Source: Bacteroidales bacterium | GTDB taxonomy: Bacteria > Bacteroidota > Bacteroidia > Bacteroidales > JAGOPY01 | DNA: 64,000 bases | Assembly (NCBI GenBank): GCA_023229505.1 | Contig: JALNZD010000021.1 | Span: forward strand, 1-64,000 | Direction: 5' to 3' | In this document: positions 17,236 through 26,767 of the stretch, one piece after another | How the letters are laid out: each line of letters opens with the position of its first letter | How positions within the stretch are numbered: the stretch's first letter is position 1 | Notes under the pieces: model-generated | The model's database searches: none | What the model was told of the DNA's origin: nothing | What the model saw: only the letters and a program-made list of their open reading frames with translations | Position numbers and translations under genes: made by a program

Positions 17236-20010
17236 GTGACGAAATTACTGCTGTTCATAAACTTGTTTTTTACCAGTTATCCTGCACCTGCTACAAGACC
17301 CGACACACTTATATCCTGTCATTTCAGCAAATTGCCATTCCCTGAGTTCTGCGAATATATTTACCGCGAATCTGGCGTCAAAGTATATTACCAGGAATCC
17401 TGGGTCAAGGGATTAACCGTTACAATTGATGCTGATGATATCAGCGTCAAATCTGCGGCTGAATTGGCCCTGAAGGGTACCAGCCTGCAGGTATCCACCT
17501 GGAATAATGACCTGGTTTTGCTTCCGGGAGAAAAGCTTCTGCCGGAATTACCCCGTTTTGAAACAGGGCAGGAACAGGACAATACGCTGGCGACAGGGGA
17601 AAAATCCCTGACACAGAGTGAAGAGCGATACATGACCGGGCGGAAGGCAGATGTGACCCAGACAATGCAAATTGGCAAGAAAGGACTAAACGGAACCAAA
17701 TCCATGGTTACCATCCGTGGCAGGATCACAGAACAGCAGACCGGTGAGCCGGTGATAGGTGCCACCATGTTCATCGAGGATTTGAAAAGCGGAACCGCCA
17801 CTGACCAAAACGGATTTCTCTCCATGGTCATCAAGCCTGGCAGTTATACGGCGGTCTTTGCTTATATGGGACTGGAGACAAGGAAATACCAGCTGGAAGT
17901 GCTGTCTGACGGCGATTTCAGCATCGAAATGAAAAAGATTGTCATCCAGATGAAGGAGGTGGTGGTCTTAGGCGACCGGCAAATGAACATCCGTACTACA
18001 GACCCCGGATTGGAAAAGATCTCTGCCAAGGCGATCAAGGAGATCCCAACCATGATGGGAGAACGCGATATCCTGAAAATTGCGGAGTTGCTGCCAGGGA
18101 TTGTTACCGTTGGTGAAGGCTCGGCCGGATTAAACGTCCGTGGCGGAAATTATGATCAAAACGCCTTCTATATCAATCGGATACCGATTTATAACACCTC
18201 TCACCTCTTCGGTTTCTTCCCTGCATTTAATGCAGACATTATCAAAGATTTCTCCATTTATAAAGGACATATTCCTGCCCAGTATGGCGGCCGTCTCAGC
18301 TCGGTCTTCAACATTATCGCTCGGCAAGGAAACCGCAAGCGTTTTACCGCTCATGGCGGGGTAAGCCCCGTAGCAGCCAACTTATCGGTGGAAGGGCCTT
18401 TAAAGAAAGATACCAGCTCTTTCCTGGTAAGTGCCCGCCATCTCTATTCCGACTGGATCCTCCGACAGATCAACGATCCGGTAATCCGCAACAGTAATGC
18501 CGCCTTCAGTGATTTCTCCGCTTCCTGGAATTATGATTTCAGGAAAAGCCAGTTATCTTTCTTTGGTTATCAAAGCCGGGATGAATTCCGGCTTTCGGAC
18601 ATCAACTCTTATAAATACACCAATAGCGGTGCATCGGTTAATTTCAGCCATAATTACAGCACCTCCCTGAGGGGAGAGTTTGCCCTCACAGCCGCGCAAT
18701 ATTCCTTTAGCACCATCGATCAGCAGGAAGAGCCCACAGCATACCAGCATTCCTTTAAAATTGGCGATTACCGATGTACAGCAGATTTCATTCACGACCT
18801 CAATGATAAAAACACCCTGGAATATGGTGGTAATGTGACACTGTATATGCTTGACCGCGGGACTGTCAGACCTTATGGGGGAAATTCACTCAGAACGCCG
18901 GTCTTACTAGGTGAAGAGCAGGGGGTAGAAAGCGCAGTTTACCTTTCCGATGTTTGGGATGTCCTTCCATGGCTTAACATCACCGCCGGACTCCGCCTGA
19001 CACTTTTCAATCCACTCGGTCCGTCATCAGTCTATACTTACAAACCCGGGTTTCCAAAAGACATCCGTTACATAGACGACACCTTGAATTTTTCCAAAGG
19101 ACAGGCGATCAAATGGTATTTCGAGCCGGATATCCGGGCTGCCGTGAATATCCGGACGGATGCAAACGGGACGATAAAAGTCGCCTTCAACCAGATGCAC
19201 CAAAACCTCTTCCTGCTGAACAATACTATTGCCATTGCACCGAACGCCCAATGGATAATGGCTGATTACTATCTTCCGCCAGCCATGAGCAGCCAGGTAT
19301 CTGCGGGGGTTTTCCGTACCTTTCCCCTGCTCGGCTGGGAAACCTCCCTTGAATTCTATTACAAGAAGATTACCGATTACCCTGAATTTATTGACGGGGC
19401 CGACTTCCTCAACAACCCGCTCGTAGAAACCACTGTTTTACCCGGAAATCAAAATGCTTACGGCATAGAATTCCTCCTTCGGCGCAATGGCCGCCGGCTC
19501 GAGGGATGGCTGGCTTATACCTATTCCCGGTCAATCGTAAAAGTAGACGGCGACCTGCCGTGGGAGCGCATTAACGGTGGGCTGGCCTATCCGGCGAATT
19601 ACGATATCCCGCATGTGCTGAATACGGTGATCAATTACCATTTCAGCCGAAGGTTGACTGCCTCCGGGGTCGTTACATACCAGACCGGCCGGCCGGTTAC
19701 TTACCCGGTTTCGGTTTACTATATCAACCTGGTCCCATATGTGGATTATTCCGATCGCAACGAATACCGGATACCCGACTATTTCAGGGTCGACCTCTCG
19801 CTAACCATCGAAGGAAACCTGAAAAGAAACAAACTTCTTCATCATTCATTAATATTCAGCTTATATAATGCTACGGGACGGGATAATCCATATTCTGTAT
19901 ACTTTAAACTGGAAAATGGTAAGATTAAGAGTTACCAATACGCTGTCATCGGCGTGCCAATTTTTACGATCACCTGGATGTTCAAACTTGGAAATTATGC
20001 AGCAGATTAA
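17236..20010 (+). CDS. TonB-dependent outer-membrane receptor with STN domain
   Basis: About 924 residues. The GTG at 17236 is preferred because it gives a clean signal peptide (TKLLLFINLFFTSYPAPA); a TTG at 17218 is the alternative and overlaps the previous gene. An STN domain (about 25-95) is followed by a carboxypeptidase-D2-like domain (about 155-235; GRITEQQTGEPVIGATMFIED), a plug (about 255-380; LNVRGGNYDQN, YGGRLSSVFN) and a large beta-barrel. Such receptors import ligands through TonB/ExbBD. STN domains usually signal to a FecR/ECF sigma pair, but none is adjacent here. The substrate is unknown. Confidence 0.85.
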   Translation: MTKLLLFINLFFTSYPAPATRPDTLISCHFSKLPFPEFCEYIYRESGVKVYYQESWVKGLTVTIDADDISVKSAAELALKGTSLQVSTWNNDLVLLPGEKLLPELPRFETGQEQDNTLATGEKSLTQSEERYMTGRKADVTQTMQIGKKGLNGTKSMVTIRGRITEQQTGEPVIGATMFIEDLKSGTATDQNGFLSMVIKPGSYTAVFAYMGLETRKYQLEVLSDGDFSIEMKKIVIQMKEVVVLGDRQMNIRTTDPGLEKISAKAIKEIPTMMGERDILKIAELLPGIVTVGEGSAGLNVRGGNYDQNAFYINRIPIYNTSHLFGFFPAFNADIIKDFSIYKGHIPAQYGGRLSSVFNIIARQGNRKRFTAHGGVSPVAANLSVEGPLKKDTSSFLVSARHLYSDWILRQINDPVIRNSNAAFSDFSASWNYDFRKSQLSFFGYQSRDEFRLSDINSYKYTNSGASVNFSHNYSTSLRGEFALTAAQYSFSTIDQQEEPTAYQHSFKIGDYRCTADFIHDLNDKNTLEYGGNVTLYMLDRGTVRPYGGNSLRTPVLLGEEQGVESAVYLSDVWDVLPWLNITAGLRLTLFNPLGPSSVYTYKPGFPKDIRYIDDTLNFSKGQAIKWYFEPDIRAAVNIRTDANGTIKVAFNQMHQNLFLLNNTIAIAPNAQWIMADYYLPPAMSSQVSAGVFRTFPLLGWETSLEFYYKKITDYPEFIDGADFLNNPLVETTVLPGNQNAYGIEFLLRRNGRRLEGWLAYTYSRSIVKVDGDLPWERINGGLAYPANYDIPHVLNTVINYHFSRRLTASGVVTYQTGRPVTYPVSVYYINLVPYVDYSDRNEYRIPDYFRVDLSLTIEGNLKRNKLLHHSLIFSLYNATGRDNPYSVYFKLENGKIKSYQYAVIGVPIFTITWMFKLGNYAAD

Positions 20011-21154
20011 GAACATTTTCCCGATATTGACCCTGTTGCTGATGTTCGCCTGCATCAAGCCTTTCGATCCGCGAATCGGGAGCAGTGCAGAGAATATGTA
20101 CGTCGTTTCCGGGATGATAACTGATATAGAAGGATGGCAGGAGGTCAATGTCTCCTTATCATCGCCCATCGAAAACCCGGTGTATAGCCCGGTGTCGGGT
20201 TGCATGGTGAATATCCTGGATAATAAAGGAAATGTCTTCCCCATGCCTGAGGATAAGCCTGGCAGTTACCGGGCATGGTTTGATAAGGAATATTTGATTC
20301 CGGGCACATCTTACAAGGTAACTGTACACACTCCTGAAGCCGAAACGATTGAATCGTCATTTGATACGCTGATGCAAGGCGCACTATTGGATTCCGTTTA
20401 TTATATCCTTGAAGATATTCCCACTTCCGATCCGTCCGTTTATTTGCGGGGCTTGCAATTTTATGTGGACCTGAATGCCGCAGATTTTGAGTGCAGAAAT
20501 TACCGGTGGGAAATAGCGCAGACCTGGGAGTTCCATGCTGCCCGTCCCGCGGAATATTATTATGACGGGAAATTTCACCAGATCATTCCGCCTGATTATT
20601 CCCATATGGTTTGCTGGGCTAATGCATTGGTGAAAAATGTTTATGCCCTTTCCACCAAGACCCTTTCACAGAATGTTTTCGAGAAATACCCACTGCAATT
20701 TGTCGACGGCCATACTTCATCGAGGCTTGGAATCCTTTACAGTATCCTGATCAGCCAGCAATCGCTGAGTGCTGGTGCTTATAATTTCTGGGAACAGGTT
20801 CGTATTAACAGCGAAGGTTTTGGAGGGCTTTATGAAAAACAACCGCTGGCCATCAAAGGAAACCTGCTCAACCTCACCAATCCTGACAAGGAGGTGCTGG
20901 GAATTTTTTATGCCACCTCGGAGTCCTCTAAAAGATATTTTTATAAGGACATAGAAGGCCTGGAACTGGACTTCTCAGACTATTGCCATGAAGGTCCACT
21001 GCCAATGACAGGCTGGGCGGGTTTTAAAAAATGGACATATCCGGTTTATTACTATTATACTGAGGCTGGTGAATTACTGATATTGGATGATCAGTGTGTC
21101 GACTGCCGTAAGATGGGCGGGACAACAACAAAACCTGATTTCTGGCCGCAATAG
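19997..21154 (+). CDS. DUF4249 lipoprotein, TonB receptor partner
   Basis: 385 residues from the ATG at 19997, which overlaps the receptor's end by 14 bases and gives a lipoprotein signal with Cys in LLLMFACIKPFDP. The remainder resembles DUF4249 proteins, beta-rich outer-membrane lipoproteins encoded next to STN/CarboxypepD-type TonB receptors in Bacteroidota. The C terminus carries paired Cys (CVDC). It probably works with the receptor in ligand capture at the surface; the ligand is not known. Confidence 0.75.
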   Translation: MQQIKNIFPILTLLLMFACIKPFDPRIGSSAENMYVVSGMITDIEGWQEVNVSLSSPIENPVYSPVSGCMVNILDNKGNVFPMPEDKPGSYRAWFDKEYLIPGTSYKVTVHTPEAETIESSFDTLMQGALLDSVYYILEDIPTSDPSVYLRGLQFYVDLNAADFECRNYRWEIAQTWEFHAARPAEYYYDGKFHQIIPPDYSHMVCWANALVKNVYALSTKTLSQNVFEKYPLQFVDGHTSSRLGILYSILISQQSLSAGAYNFWEQVRINSEGFGGLYEKQPLAIKGNLLNLTNPDKEVLGIFYATSESSKRYFYKDIEGLELDFSDYCHEGPLPMTGWAGFKKWTYPVYYYYTEAGELLILDDQCVDCRKMGGTTTKPDFWPQ

Positions 21155-21155
21155 C

Positions 21156-22847
21156 ATGAAAAAACCATTTATCGCATATTGTCTGTTGATGTCAACTTTG
21201 ATTTCCGTCTCCACGGGGCTGAAATCACAGGATACCACTGTCGTCTCAGCTTGGGAAAGGGTAAATATTTGCATTGACCGGACCATGTATATTTCCGGGG
21301 AGAAAATTCTTTTTTCCGCACTCGTTATTAATGAGCAAGTCACCGCTGGCAATGAATTCAGCCGGATCTTGTATTGTGAACTGATCACACCTGAAGGGAA
21401 CCGTATAGCCGGGGGAAAATATCCTGTAATGAATTCATCTGCGCAAGGCTGCCTTCAGATACCTGAAGAGACCATTACGGGTATTTATTACCTGAAATCA
21501 TACACCCGCTTCATGCGAAATGGCGGTACTGATGGCTATCATTATACCATGCTGAAAATCATCAATCCATATAAATCCGAAGTGAATACCGGCGTTGAGG
21601 ATGTTGATAATTCAAATACTCCTGACAAGATTAAAAATGATCAGCAACCTGATCTGCCATTGAGTATTACACCAGATAAAAATAAATATTCAAGCCGTGA
21701 GAATATCACCCTTAAGATAGCCGGAAGCACGGTGAAAGGACTTCAGATGAAGTTATGCATCTCGGTATTCCCGGAATTTGCTCATGGGGCAAAGCCTTTA
21801 ACAGAAAAAATGATCACTAATTCTCCCGGTAATTTTCAGTATTATCCTGAGACCCGGGGAATATCTCTTACAGGAAGACTGCTGGAAAAAGAAACCGGTA
21901 AGCCTGTCATAAGCGCTATAGTAAATCTTTCGATCATTGGTGATAAGGACGTTATGGCAATCCGGACCGATTCATCCGGGCAGTATTTTTTCGCATTACC
22001 CGGATATACAGGGAACCGTGATATTTTCCTTTGCGCAGAGAATATCCCGGGCAATTCACCGGCGATTTATATCGAAAATGATTTTTGCCCACGGCCTGTA
22101 AACCTGCCTTCACCTGTATTTCATCTTACGGAAAAAGAGAAAGAAACCGCATATAAGCTGGCAGTCAATCAAAAGATCACATCTGTATTCCGGAAAGATA
22201 CGGTATCCGGCAAAACCGGTCCGGAGCAATATGGAAAACCTTTTTACGGTGAGCCAACGGATATCCTGGTTATGGAAACCTATATCGACCTGCCAACATT
22301 AGAAGAGTACTTCAATGAAAACCTGGTCGCATTGAAGGTCATTAAAAGCCAGGAAAAGAAACATTTCAGGTTTTACACAACCCGTGCTGAGATGACGATC
22401 TATGATCCACTGGTGCTGATCGACTGGGTTGCCGTGGATGATATAGACCGGGTTCTGGCCATTTCACCAGCTGGACTGGACCGGATCGAACTGGTGAACT
22501 CACCCTATATTAAAGGAAACATAACATACGGTGGGATCATCAGCTTTGTGTCCAGGAAAAATGACTTTGCCGGCATCGACCTCCCTAAATCCGGCACATT
22601 TATCGATTACAAATTCCTGGAAGAGTGTTCCGGAAACATTCCTGCGGGTCCGTTACCCGTTAACCATCCCGATTCCCGCAACACCGTTTACTGGGACCCC
22701 GATGTTCAAACCAATGATATAGGTTCCACGGATATTTTTTTCACCGCCCCCGACACACCGGGAAAATACATCATTCTGCTATGTGGAATGGGCGAGTCAG
22801 GAAAAGATGTTATTGTCAGGGAGGAGTTTGAGGTAATTGCCGATTAA
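21156..22847 (+). CDS. MG2/plug-like exported protein
   Basis: 563 residues from the ATG at 21156, one base after the DUF4249 stop; the start is supported by a signal peptide (KKPFIAYCLLMSTLISVSTG). The N-terminal part (about 30-130) resembles the macroglobulin MG2 type (IDRTMYISGEKILFSALVI), a middle part includes a carboxypeptidase-like beta-sandwich (about 230-310; GRLLEKETGKPVISAIVNL), and the C-terminal part (about 370-480) resembles a TonB-receptor plug without a barrel (VLIDWVAVDDIDRVL, IERIELVNSP-like, YGGIISFVSRK). It is the last gene of the receptor operon and presumably assists it. Confidence 0.65.
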   Translation: MKKPFIAYCLLMSTLISVSTGLKSQDTTVVSAWERVNICIDRTMYISGEKILFSALVINEQVTAGNEFSRILYCELITPEGNRIAGGKYPVMNSSAQGCLQIPEETITGIYYLKSYTRFMRNGGTDGYHYTMLKIINPYKSEVNTGVEDVDNSNTPDKIKNDQQPDLPLSITPDKNKYSSRENITLKIAGSTVKGLQMKLCISVFPEFAHGAKPLTEKMITNSPGNFQYYPETRGISLTGRLLEKETGKPVISAIVNLSIIGDKDVMAIRTDSSGQYFFALPGYTGNRDIFLCAENIPGNSPAIYIENDFCPRPVNLPSPVFHLTEKEKETAYKLAVNQKITSVFRKDTVSGKTGPEQYGKPFYGEPTDILVMETYIDLPTLEEYFNENLVALKVIKSQEKKHFRFYTTRAEMTIYDPLVLIDWVAVDDIDRVLAISPAGLDRIELVNSPYIKGNITYGGIISFVSRKNDFAGIDLPKSGTFIDYKFLEECSGNIPAGPLPVNHPDSRNTVYWDPDVQTNDIGSTDIFFTAPDTPGKYIILLCGMGESGKDVIVREEFEVIAD

Positions 22848-22865
22848 AAGAGATGACATCTCAAT

Positions 22866-23563
22866 TTAATTCCCAAATCTCGGGTTTACTGCATTGTTGT
22901 TCATCGAACCGAACCGGTAGGATAAACCTATCATGACGCTGTAACTGAAATCTTTCTCCATTTCCCATTGCCCTGTAAGAAGATCTTCCGTACTGAATGC
23001 TTCCTGCCTCAAAGATCTCTGGTTCTGGCAATAGGCAAATCCACCCGAAATGTTAAATGACAGCCCTTTGAATAACCTGATACAGGCAATCGTGCTGGCT
23101 CCCAGTGAATACTGTGAGAGGTTATTTATATAAGCAGATCCATAAGCATTTGCAGAAATAGTACCCCATGGTTCATAATACATATAATTGATTCTCAAAT
23201 CATGCCTGAAAAGGTAATCGTGCATTTTATCGTAAATTGTAAGCTTCTTATAGTTTGTATGCTCATACAAACTATACGTGCCACTTCAGCTGTAATATCC
23301 TGGGACATGTTAAATATAACTGTATCGATCATGTATTTATATCTTCCCTGTCCCAACAATATAATGCTGTAAGCTGAACCTCCGCTGCCCGTCGGTAATG
23401 ACGTTACAAGAATATGCACATCGGCATCTTTGTTATCGTTGACATAATTCACGATGGTGAAATTCGTCCTGAAATAATCAAAATCACAGCTTCCTCTTTC
23501 CTGGTAGAAAACCACTAAAAAAAACATTGGTGATATTCTGCCATGATTTCCCCATGGCGTCAT
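22866..23563 (-). pseudogene. Decayed outer-membrane beta-barrel gene (frameshift and internal deletion)
   Basis: Two out-of-frame pieces lie end to end. The first (23563-23195) carries FDYFRTNFTIVNYVNDNKDADVHILVT and a TGSGG motif, seen at the N terminus of a Bacteroidota barrel family of about 400 or more residues. The second (23270-22866) carries the family's C terminus (RLFKGLSFNISGG and GLSYRFGSMNNNAVN). About 150-200 residues that should lie between are missing. A perfect palindrome sits at the junction. Family resemblance is from memory; the frame break is visible directly. Confidence 0.7.
23250..23275. repeat. Perfect 12-bp inverted repeat at the pseudogene junction
   Basis: ATAGTTTGTATG-CT-CATACAAACTAT, two perfect 12-base arms with a 2-base spacer. 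It lies where the reading frame of the barrel gene breaks and the internal deletion begins, so it may mark the rearrangement point. Confidence 0.8.
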
Positions 23564-23651
23564 TCTACCTTTGATTTGTCAACGATAGGAAAAATAAATG
23601 TTCTTTCTATCATAAAATAAAAAAAACAATCATTTAAAAACGGAGGTTGCC

Positions 23652-23741
23652 ATGAAAACTTTGAAAGAATCTTTAGAAATGACGTTGTTCGTGTTATATC
23701 CGGCTTTTGTACTGTATATAACAATTATTTCGATCTTCTGA
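23652..23741 (+). CDS. 29-residue single-helix membrane peptide
   Basis: ATG at 23652 preceded by a strong CGGAGG at 23641-23646. It encodes a Lys/Glu N terminus (MKTLKESLEM) and then about 19 hydrophobic residues ending in FLYITIISIF-like sequence and a TGA at 23741. An intrinsic terminator follows 50 bases later, so this looks like a complete short transcription unit. Small membrane peptides of this size are often regulators or type I toxins; no antisense RNA is evident. No family is recognised. Confidence 0.45.
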   Translation: MKTLKESLEMTLFVLYPAFVLYITIISIF

Positions 23742-23793
23742 ACCGGTTCCTGCCAGATGTAAAGAAAGTAAGGGTTTAAGCGTCAAGAAAAGA

Positions 23794-23823
23794 GGACATC
23801 TCAAAAAAGAGATGTCCTTTTTT
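23794..23823 (+). terminator. Intrinsic terminator after the small peptide gene
   Basis: Perfect 9-bp stem GGACATCTC / GAGATGTCC with an A6 loop, followed by a T-run. Strong on the plus strand; it also lies just past the end of the minus-strand response regulator gene at 23868 and could serve both. Confidence 0.85.
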
Positions 23824-23867
23824 ATATTGGTAATAAGGCCTCAGGCAGGGTGGGCTTTATTTGTTTA

Positions 23868-24506
23868 TTAATCCAAAAAGTCGTTCTCTGTAGCCCAACG
23901 AATCAGTCCTGCTGTGTTTTTAACCCCTGCTTTACTCATCAGATTGGCACGGTGACTCTCAACCGTATGAAAACTTATGAAAAGCTTATCGGCAATTTCC
24001 TGACTTGAAAGCTCTTTGCCAATGAGTCTTAATATCTCGATCTCTCTTTCGGTCAGTTTGGGGAAAAGCGACTTAGTGTCTTCCATTTTCAACTCCTGGT
24101 TGATCAATCTTAAGGAAAGTCTCTCGCAAAAATAATTCTCGCCGCTGTGTACGGTTCTGATTGCTTTTACAAGGACATCCTTGCCCGAATCTTTTAAAAG
24201 GTAGCCCGATGCCCCGTTTTTCACCATCTGTTTGACAAATCTTTTTTCATCATATTGAGAAAGGGCAATAATCCTGACTTCGGGATAATTCTTATGGACC
24301 ATTTTTGTACAGCTCAATCCATCGAGCTTTGGCATATTAATATCCATGAGTATAACATCCACAGAGAGTCCGGAATCGAGCTTTTCAATGACCTGGTAGC
24401 CGTTGTAAACTTCAGCCACAATTTTGAGATCTTCGATGCCTGCAAGGGTGGCTTTAATACCATCGATCAGTAGCTGATGGTCGTCTGCAATAAGGATATT
24501 GATCAT
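23868..24506 (-). CDS. NarL/LuxR-type response regulator
   Basis: A 212-residue DNA-binding regulator. Receiver domain (about 1-120) with the phospho-Asp in VILMDINMPKLDG and the conserved Lys in YLLKDSG; a LuxR-type helix-turn-helix (about 148-205) with LTEREIEILRLIGKELSSQEIA and TVESHRANL. It lies 33 bases after the sensor kinase gene on the same strand and is its likely partner. Targets are not apparent. Confidence 0.92.
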   Translation of the reverse strand: MINILIADDHQLLIDGIKATLAGIEDLKIVAEVYNGYQVIEKLDSGLSVDVILMDINMPKLDGLSCTKMVHKNYPEVRIIALSQYDEKRFVKQMVKNGASGYLLKDSGKDVLVKAIRTVHSGENYFCERLSLRLINQELKMEDTKSLFPKLTEREIEILRLIGKELSSQEIADKLFISFHTVESHRANLMSKAGVKNTAGLIRWATENDFLD

Positions 24507-24539
24507 GATGGGGTTTCATTTAACATTATACAAATATAA

Positions 24540-26624
24540 TCATAAAACAGGTATTTGAATAGAATACCTGGCTCCTTCCCCGGGCTTAGATTCAATGACA
24601 AGGGTACCATTCAAAAAATTCACCCTTGACTGCATGCTTTTCAATCCTATGGATTCCGATTCCAGATTCTTCCCGACATCAAAACCTTTTCCATCATCCG
24701 AGTACTTCATGTCGAGCATGCCCTGAAGCACATGAATCTGCAGCTCAATGTTCCTGGCTTCAGCGTGTTTAAGGGTATTGTTCGCCATTTCCTGGACGAT
24801 CCTGTAGAGCATGATCTCTTTGTTTTCAGATAATCGATCCTGGTTTCCTGATATAGTGCAGATAGCATTCATGTCCTTGGTATCACCAATATTTTCAAAA
24901 AGATCTTCTACAGCCTCAAAAAATCCAAGTTTTGTAAGAAGTCCCGGCATCATATTATGGGAGATCTTCCTCACATCGCCGGAGGCTTGTTCAAGCATAC
25001 GGGTTGCCTTTTCGATAAGCACTTTATTTTCCGGGCTATTATCAATGATGGTAGAGAATTGCATTTTGGTTGCGGATAACAATACGCCCAAGCCATCATG
25101 AAGTTCCATGGCAATGCGTTTTCGTTCTTCTTCCTGGCCTTCAACAAGCAACTTCGCGGCCATCAGTTTCTTTTCCTCTTCCAGTTGACGGATCTTTTGT
25201 TGGGCAATGATCTTATCATGGGCAGCCTTTTGACGGAAATAGATTACTAGGAATAATGCCAACACAACAAATCCTAATCCGCTGAACATATAGGCATTAC
25301 GCTGGCTGGTTTTTTGCAGGTTGTCTTTCTCAAGGGCCAATATACGTGCCTGGTCTTTTCCCTTCTCGGATTTTAGCCACTCAGCATAAATTGCTTTCGT
25401 CTTTTCAATATCAAAAATATCAGCATTTAGTTCATTGTGTTTCAACTGATAGAAATATGCTTTCTCAAAGTTTCCGGTCTTTTTATAGTTATCAGAAATG
25501 TTCCCATAAGCAAGCAGCAAAAGCTCTTTGCCACCCAGCTGCTCTGCAATTGTAAGGCAGGAATCCTGCAATGACATGGCCTTTTTAATTTTCCCCTGTT
25601 CTGAATAAACTGATGCCTTATTTATCGAGGCCAAAACAATTCCTTTGCTAAACTCGATTTTCCGGTATCCTTCAAGAGCTTTATCGAATTTTTCAAGAGC
25701 AAGGTCATAATTCATCTGCTTAAAGTAGGAATCCCCAATATTATTATTAATATCTGCGATTCCTCTATCATCTTTAATTTCTGTATATAATTCGAGTGCC
25801 TGGTTGTAATAATTCAATGCTTCCTTAAAATCATCCTTCTCACTTGCAACCCTCCCAAGATTGGTGAAATTCAACGCAATCTTTTCTCTATTACCGTTTT
25901 TTTGATTGATTTCCAGGCTCATAGAAAAATACCTCCTGGCAATTTCAAATTGATTATCGGCAAGATATACTCTACCCAGATTGTTGAAGATAGTTGATAG
26001 ATGAGCCTGGTTATCGCTTTTCTCGCAGATTTCCATGGCTTTCAAATAATAATGGGCGGCAGAGTCATATTTTGATTTTCCATCAAAAAAGATACTGCCA
26101 ATGCAATTATAATTTGCAAGGACCAAGGTTGATTCTTGTAACGGTATACAAAATGAAAGGCTTTTCTGGCAATAAAATAGTGCTAACTCATAATCACCTA
26201 ATTCCTTATGAATATTTCCCAGGTTATAATAACCTTTTGCCAACCTCAGGCTATCATTCAATAAAAGAAACAGTTCCAGGTATTTTTCAGTATAACTCAG
26301 AGATGATTGAAGATCCAATTTTCCCCTGTAGATAAGACTCTTCAAATATAATGCATCTGCTTGGCCTTCAATGTAATTTAGGCGGGTCGAAAGATTGAAT
26401 GCCTCCTCACAATAGTGCAATGCAGTGTCTAACTTTTTGGAACTTAATAAATTTTTAGTCAGGTTCACAAGGTTGACTGCTTTGTCAATATTTTCCGGCT
26501 GACGAGAGATGACCCGTGTAAGGCTGTCGGCCACCTGTGATTGCGGAAAGCCTTCACTATTAAGGCTTAAAAGAATTACAAGAAGAATTAACAACAGTAT
26601 AGGAAAAAGAGATTTTCTTTTCAT
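24540..26624 (-). CDS. TPR-containing sensor histidine kinase (NarX/DesK type)
   Basis: 694 residues from the ATG at 26624, chosen because a signal sequence follows (KRKSLFPILLLILLVILLSL); an upstream TTG reading adds 45 unlikely residues. The periplasmic part (about 35-400) is built of tetratricopeptide repeats. One transmembrane helix (about 440-460; MFSGLGFVVLALFLVIYF) is followed by a coiled coil, a HisKA_3 domain with the phospho-His in RIAMELHDGLG, and an HATPase_c domain (MANNTLKHAEA, DDGKGFD). Paired with the downstream response regulator. Confidence 0.9.
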   Translation of the reverse strand: MKRKSLFPILLLILLVILLSLNSEGFPQSQVADSLTRVISRQPENIDKAVNLVNLTKNLLSSKKLDTALHYCEEAFNLSTRLNYIEGQADALYLKSLIYRGKLDLQSSLSYTEKYLELFLLLNDSLRLAKGYYNLGNIHKELGDYELALFYCQKSLSFCIPLQESTLVLANYNCIGSIFFDGKSKYDSAAHYYLKAMEICEKSDNQAHLSTIFNNLGRVYLADNQFEIARRYFSMSLEINQKNGNREKIALNFTNLGRVASEKDDFKEALNYYNQALELYTEIKDDRGIADINNNIGDSYFKQMNYDLALEKFDKALEGYRKIEFSKGIVLASINKASVYSEQGKIKKAMSLQDSCLTIAEQLGGKELLLLAYGNISDNYKKTGNFEKAYFYQLKHNELNADIFDIEKTKAIYAEWLKSEKGKDQARILALEKDNLQKTSQRNAYMFSGLGFVVLALFLVIYFRQKAAHDKIIAQQKIRQLEEEKKLMAAKLLVEGQEEERKRIAMELHDGLGVLLSATKMQFSTIIDNSPENKVLIEKATRMLEQASGDVRKISHNMMPGLLTKLGFFEAVEDLFENIGDTKDMNAICTISGNQDRLSENKEIMLYRIVQEMANNTLKHAEARNIELQIHVLQGMLDMKYSDDGKGFDVGKNLESESIGLKSMQSRVNFLNGTLVIESKPGEGARYSIQIPVL

Positions 26625-26767
26625 ATAATTTGTATTTATAATCATTACCTTCGCCATACTGCATAGTAAAGGATATACTTTTCCCCTGAAGCACATTGTC
26701 CTTCTTATAAAACAAACAAACTCACATCTAGGAACTATCGGACGAGCATCACGGATCAACTATAATC

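Noticed and set aside
17388..17834. A 148-residue minus-strand frame inside the TonB receptor gene
   Set aside because: It lies wholly within a strong coding frame on the other strand, has no ribosome site and its Ser/Pro/Val-rich composition is typical of an antisense shadow.
22850..22862. GAGATG-A-CATCTC as a terminator for the receptor operon
   Set aside because: The stem is only 6 bp with a 1-base loop and no T-run, too weak to call.
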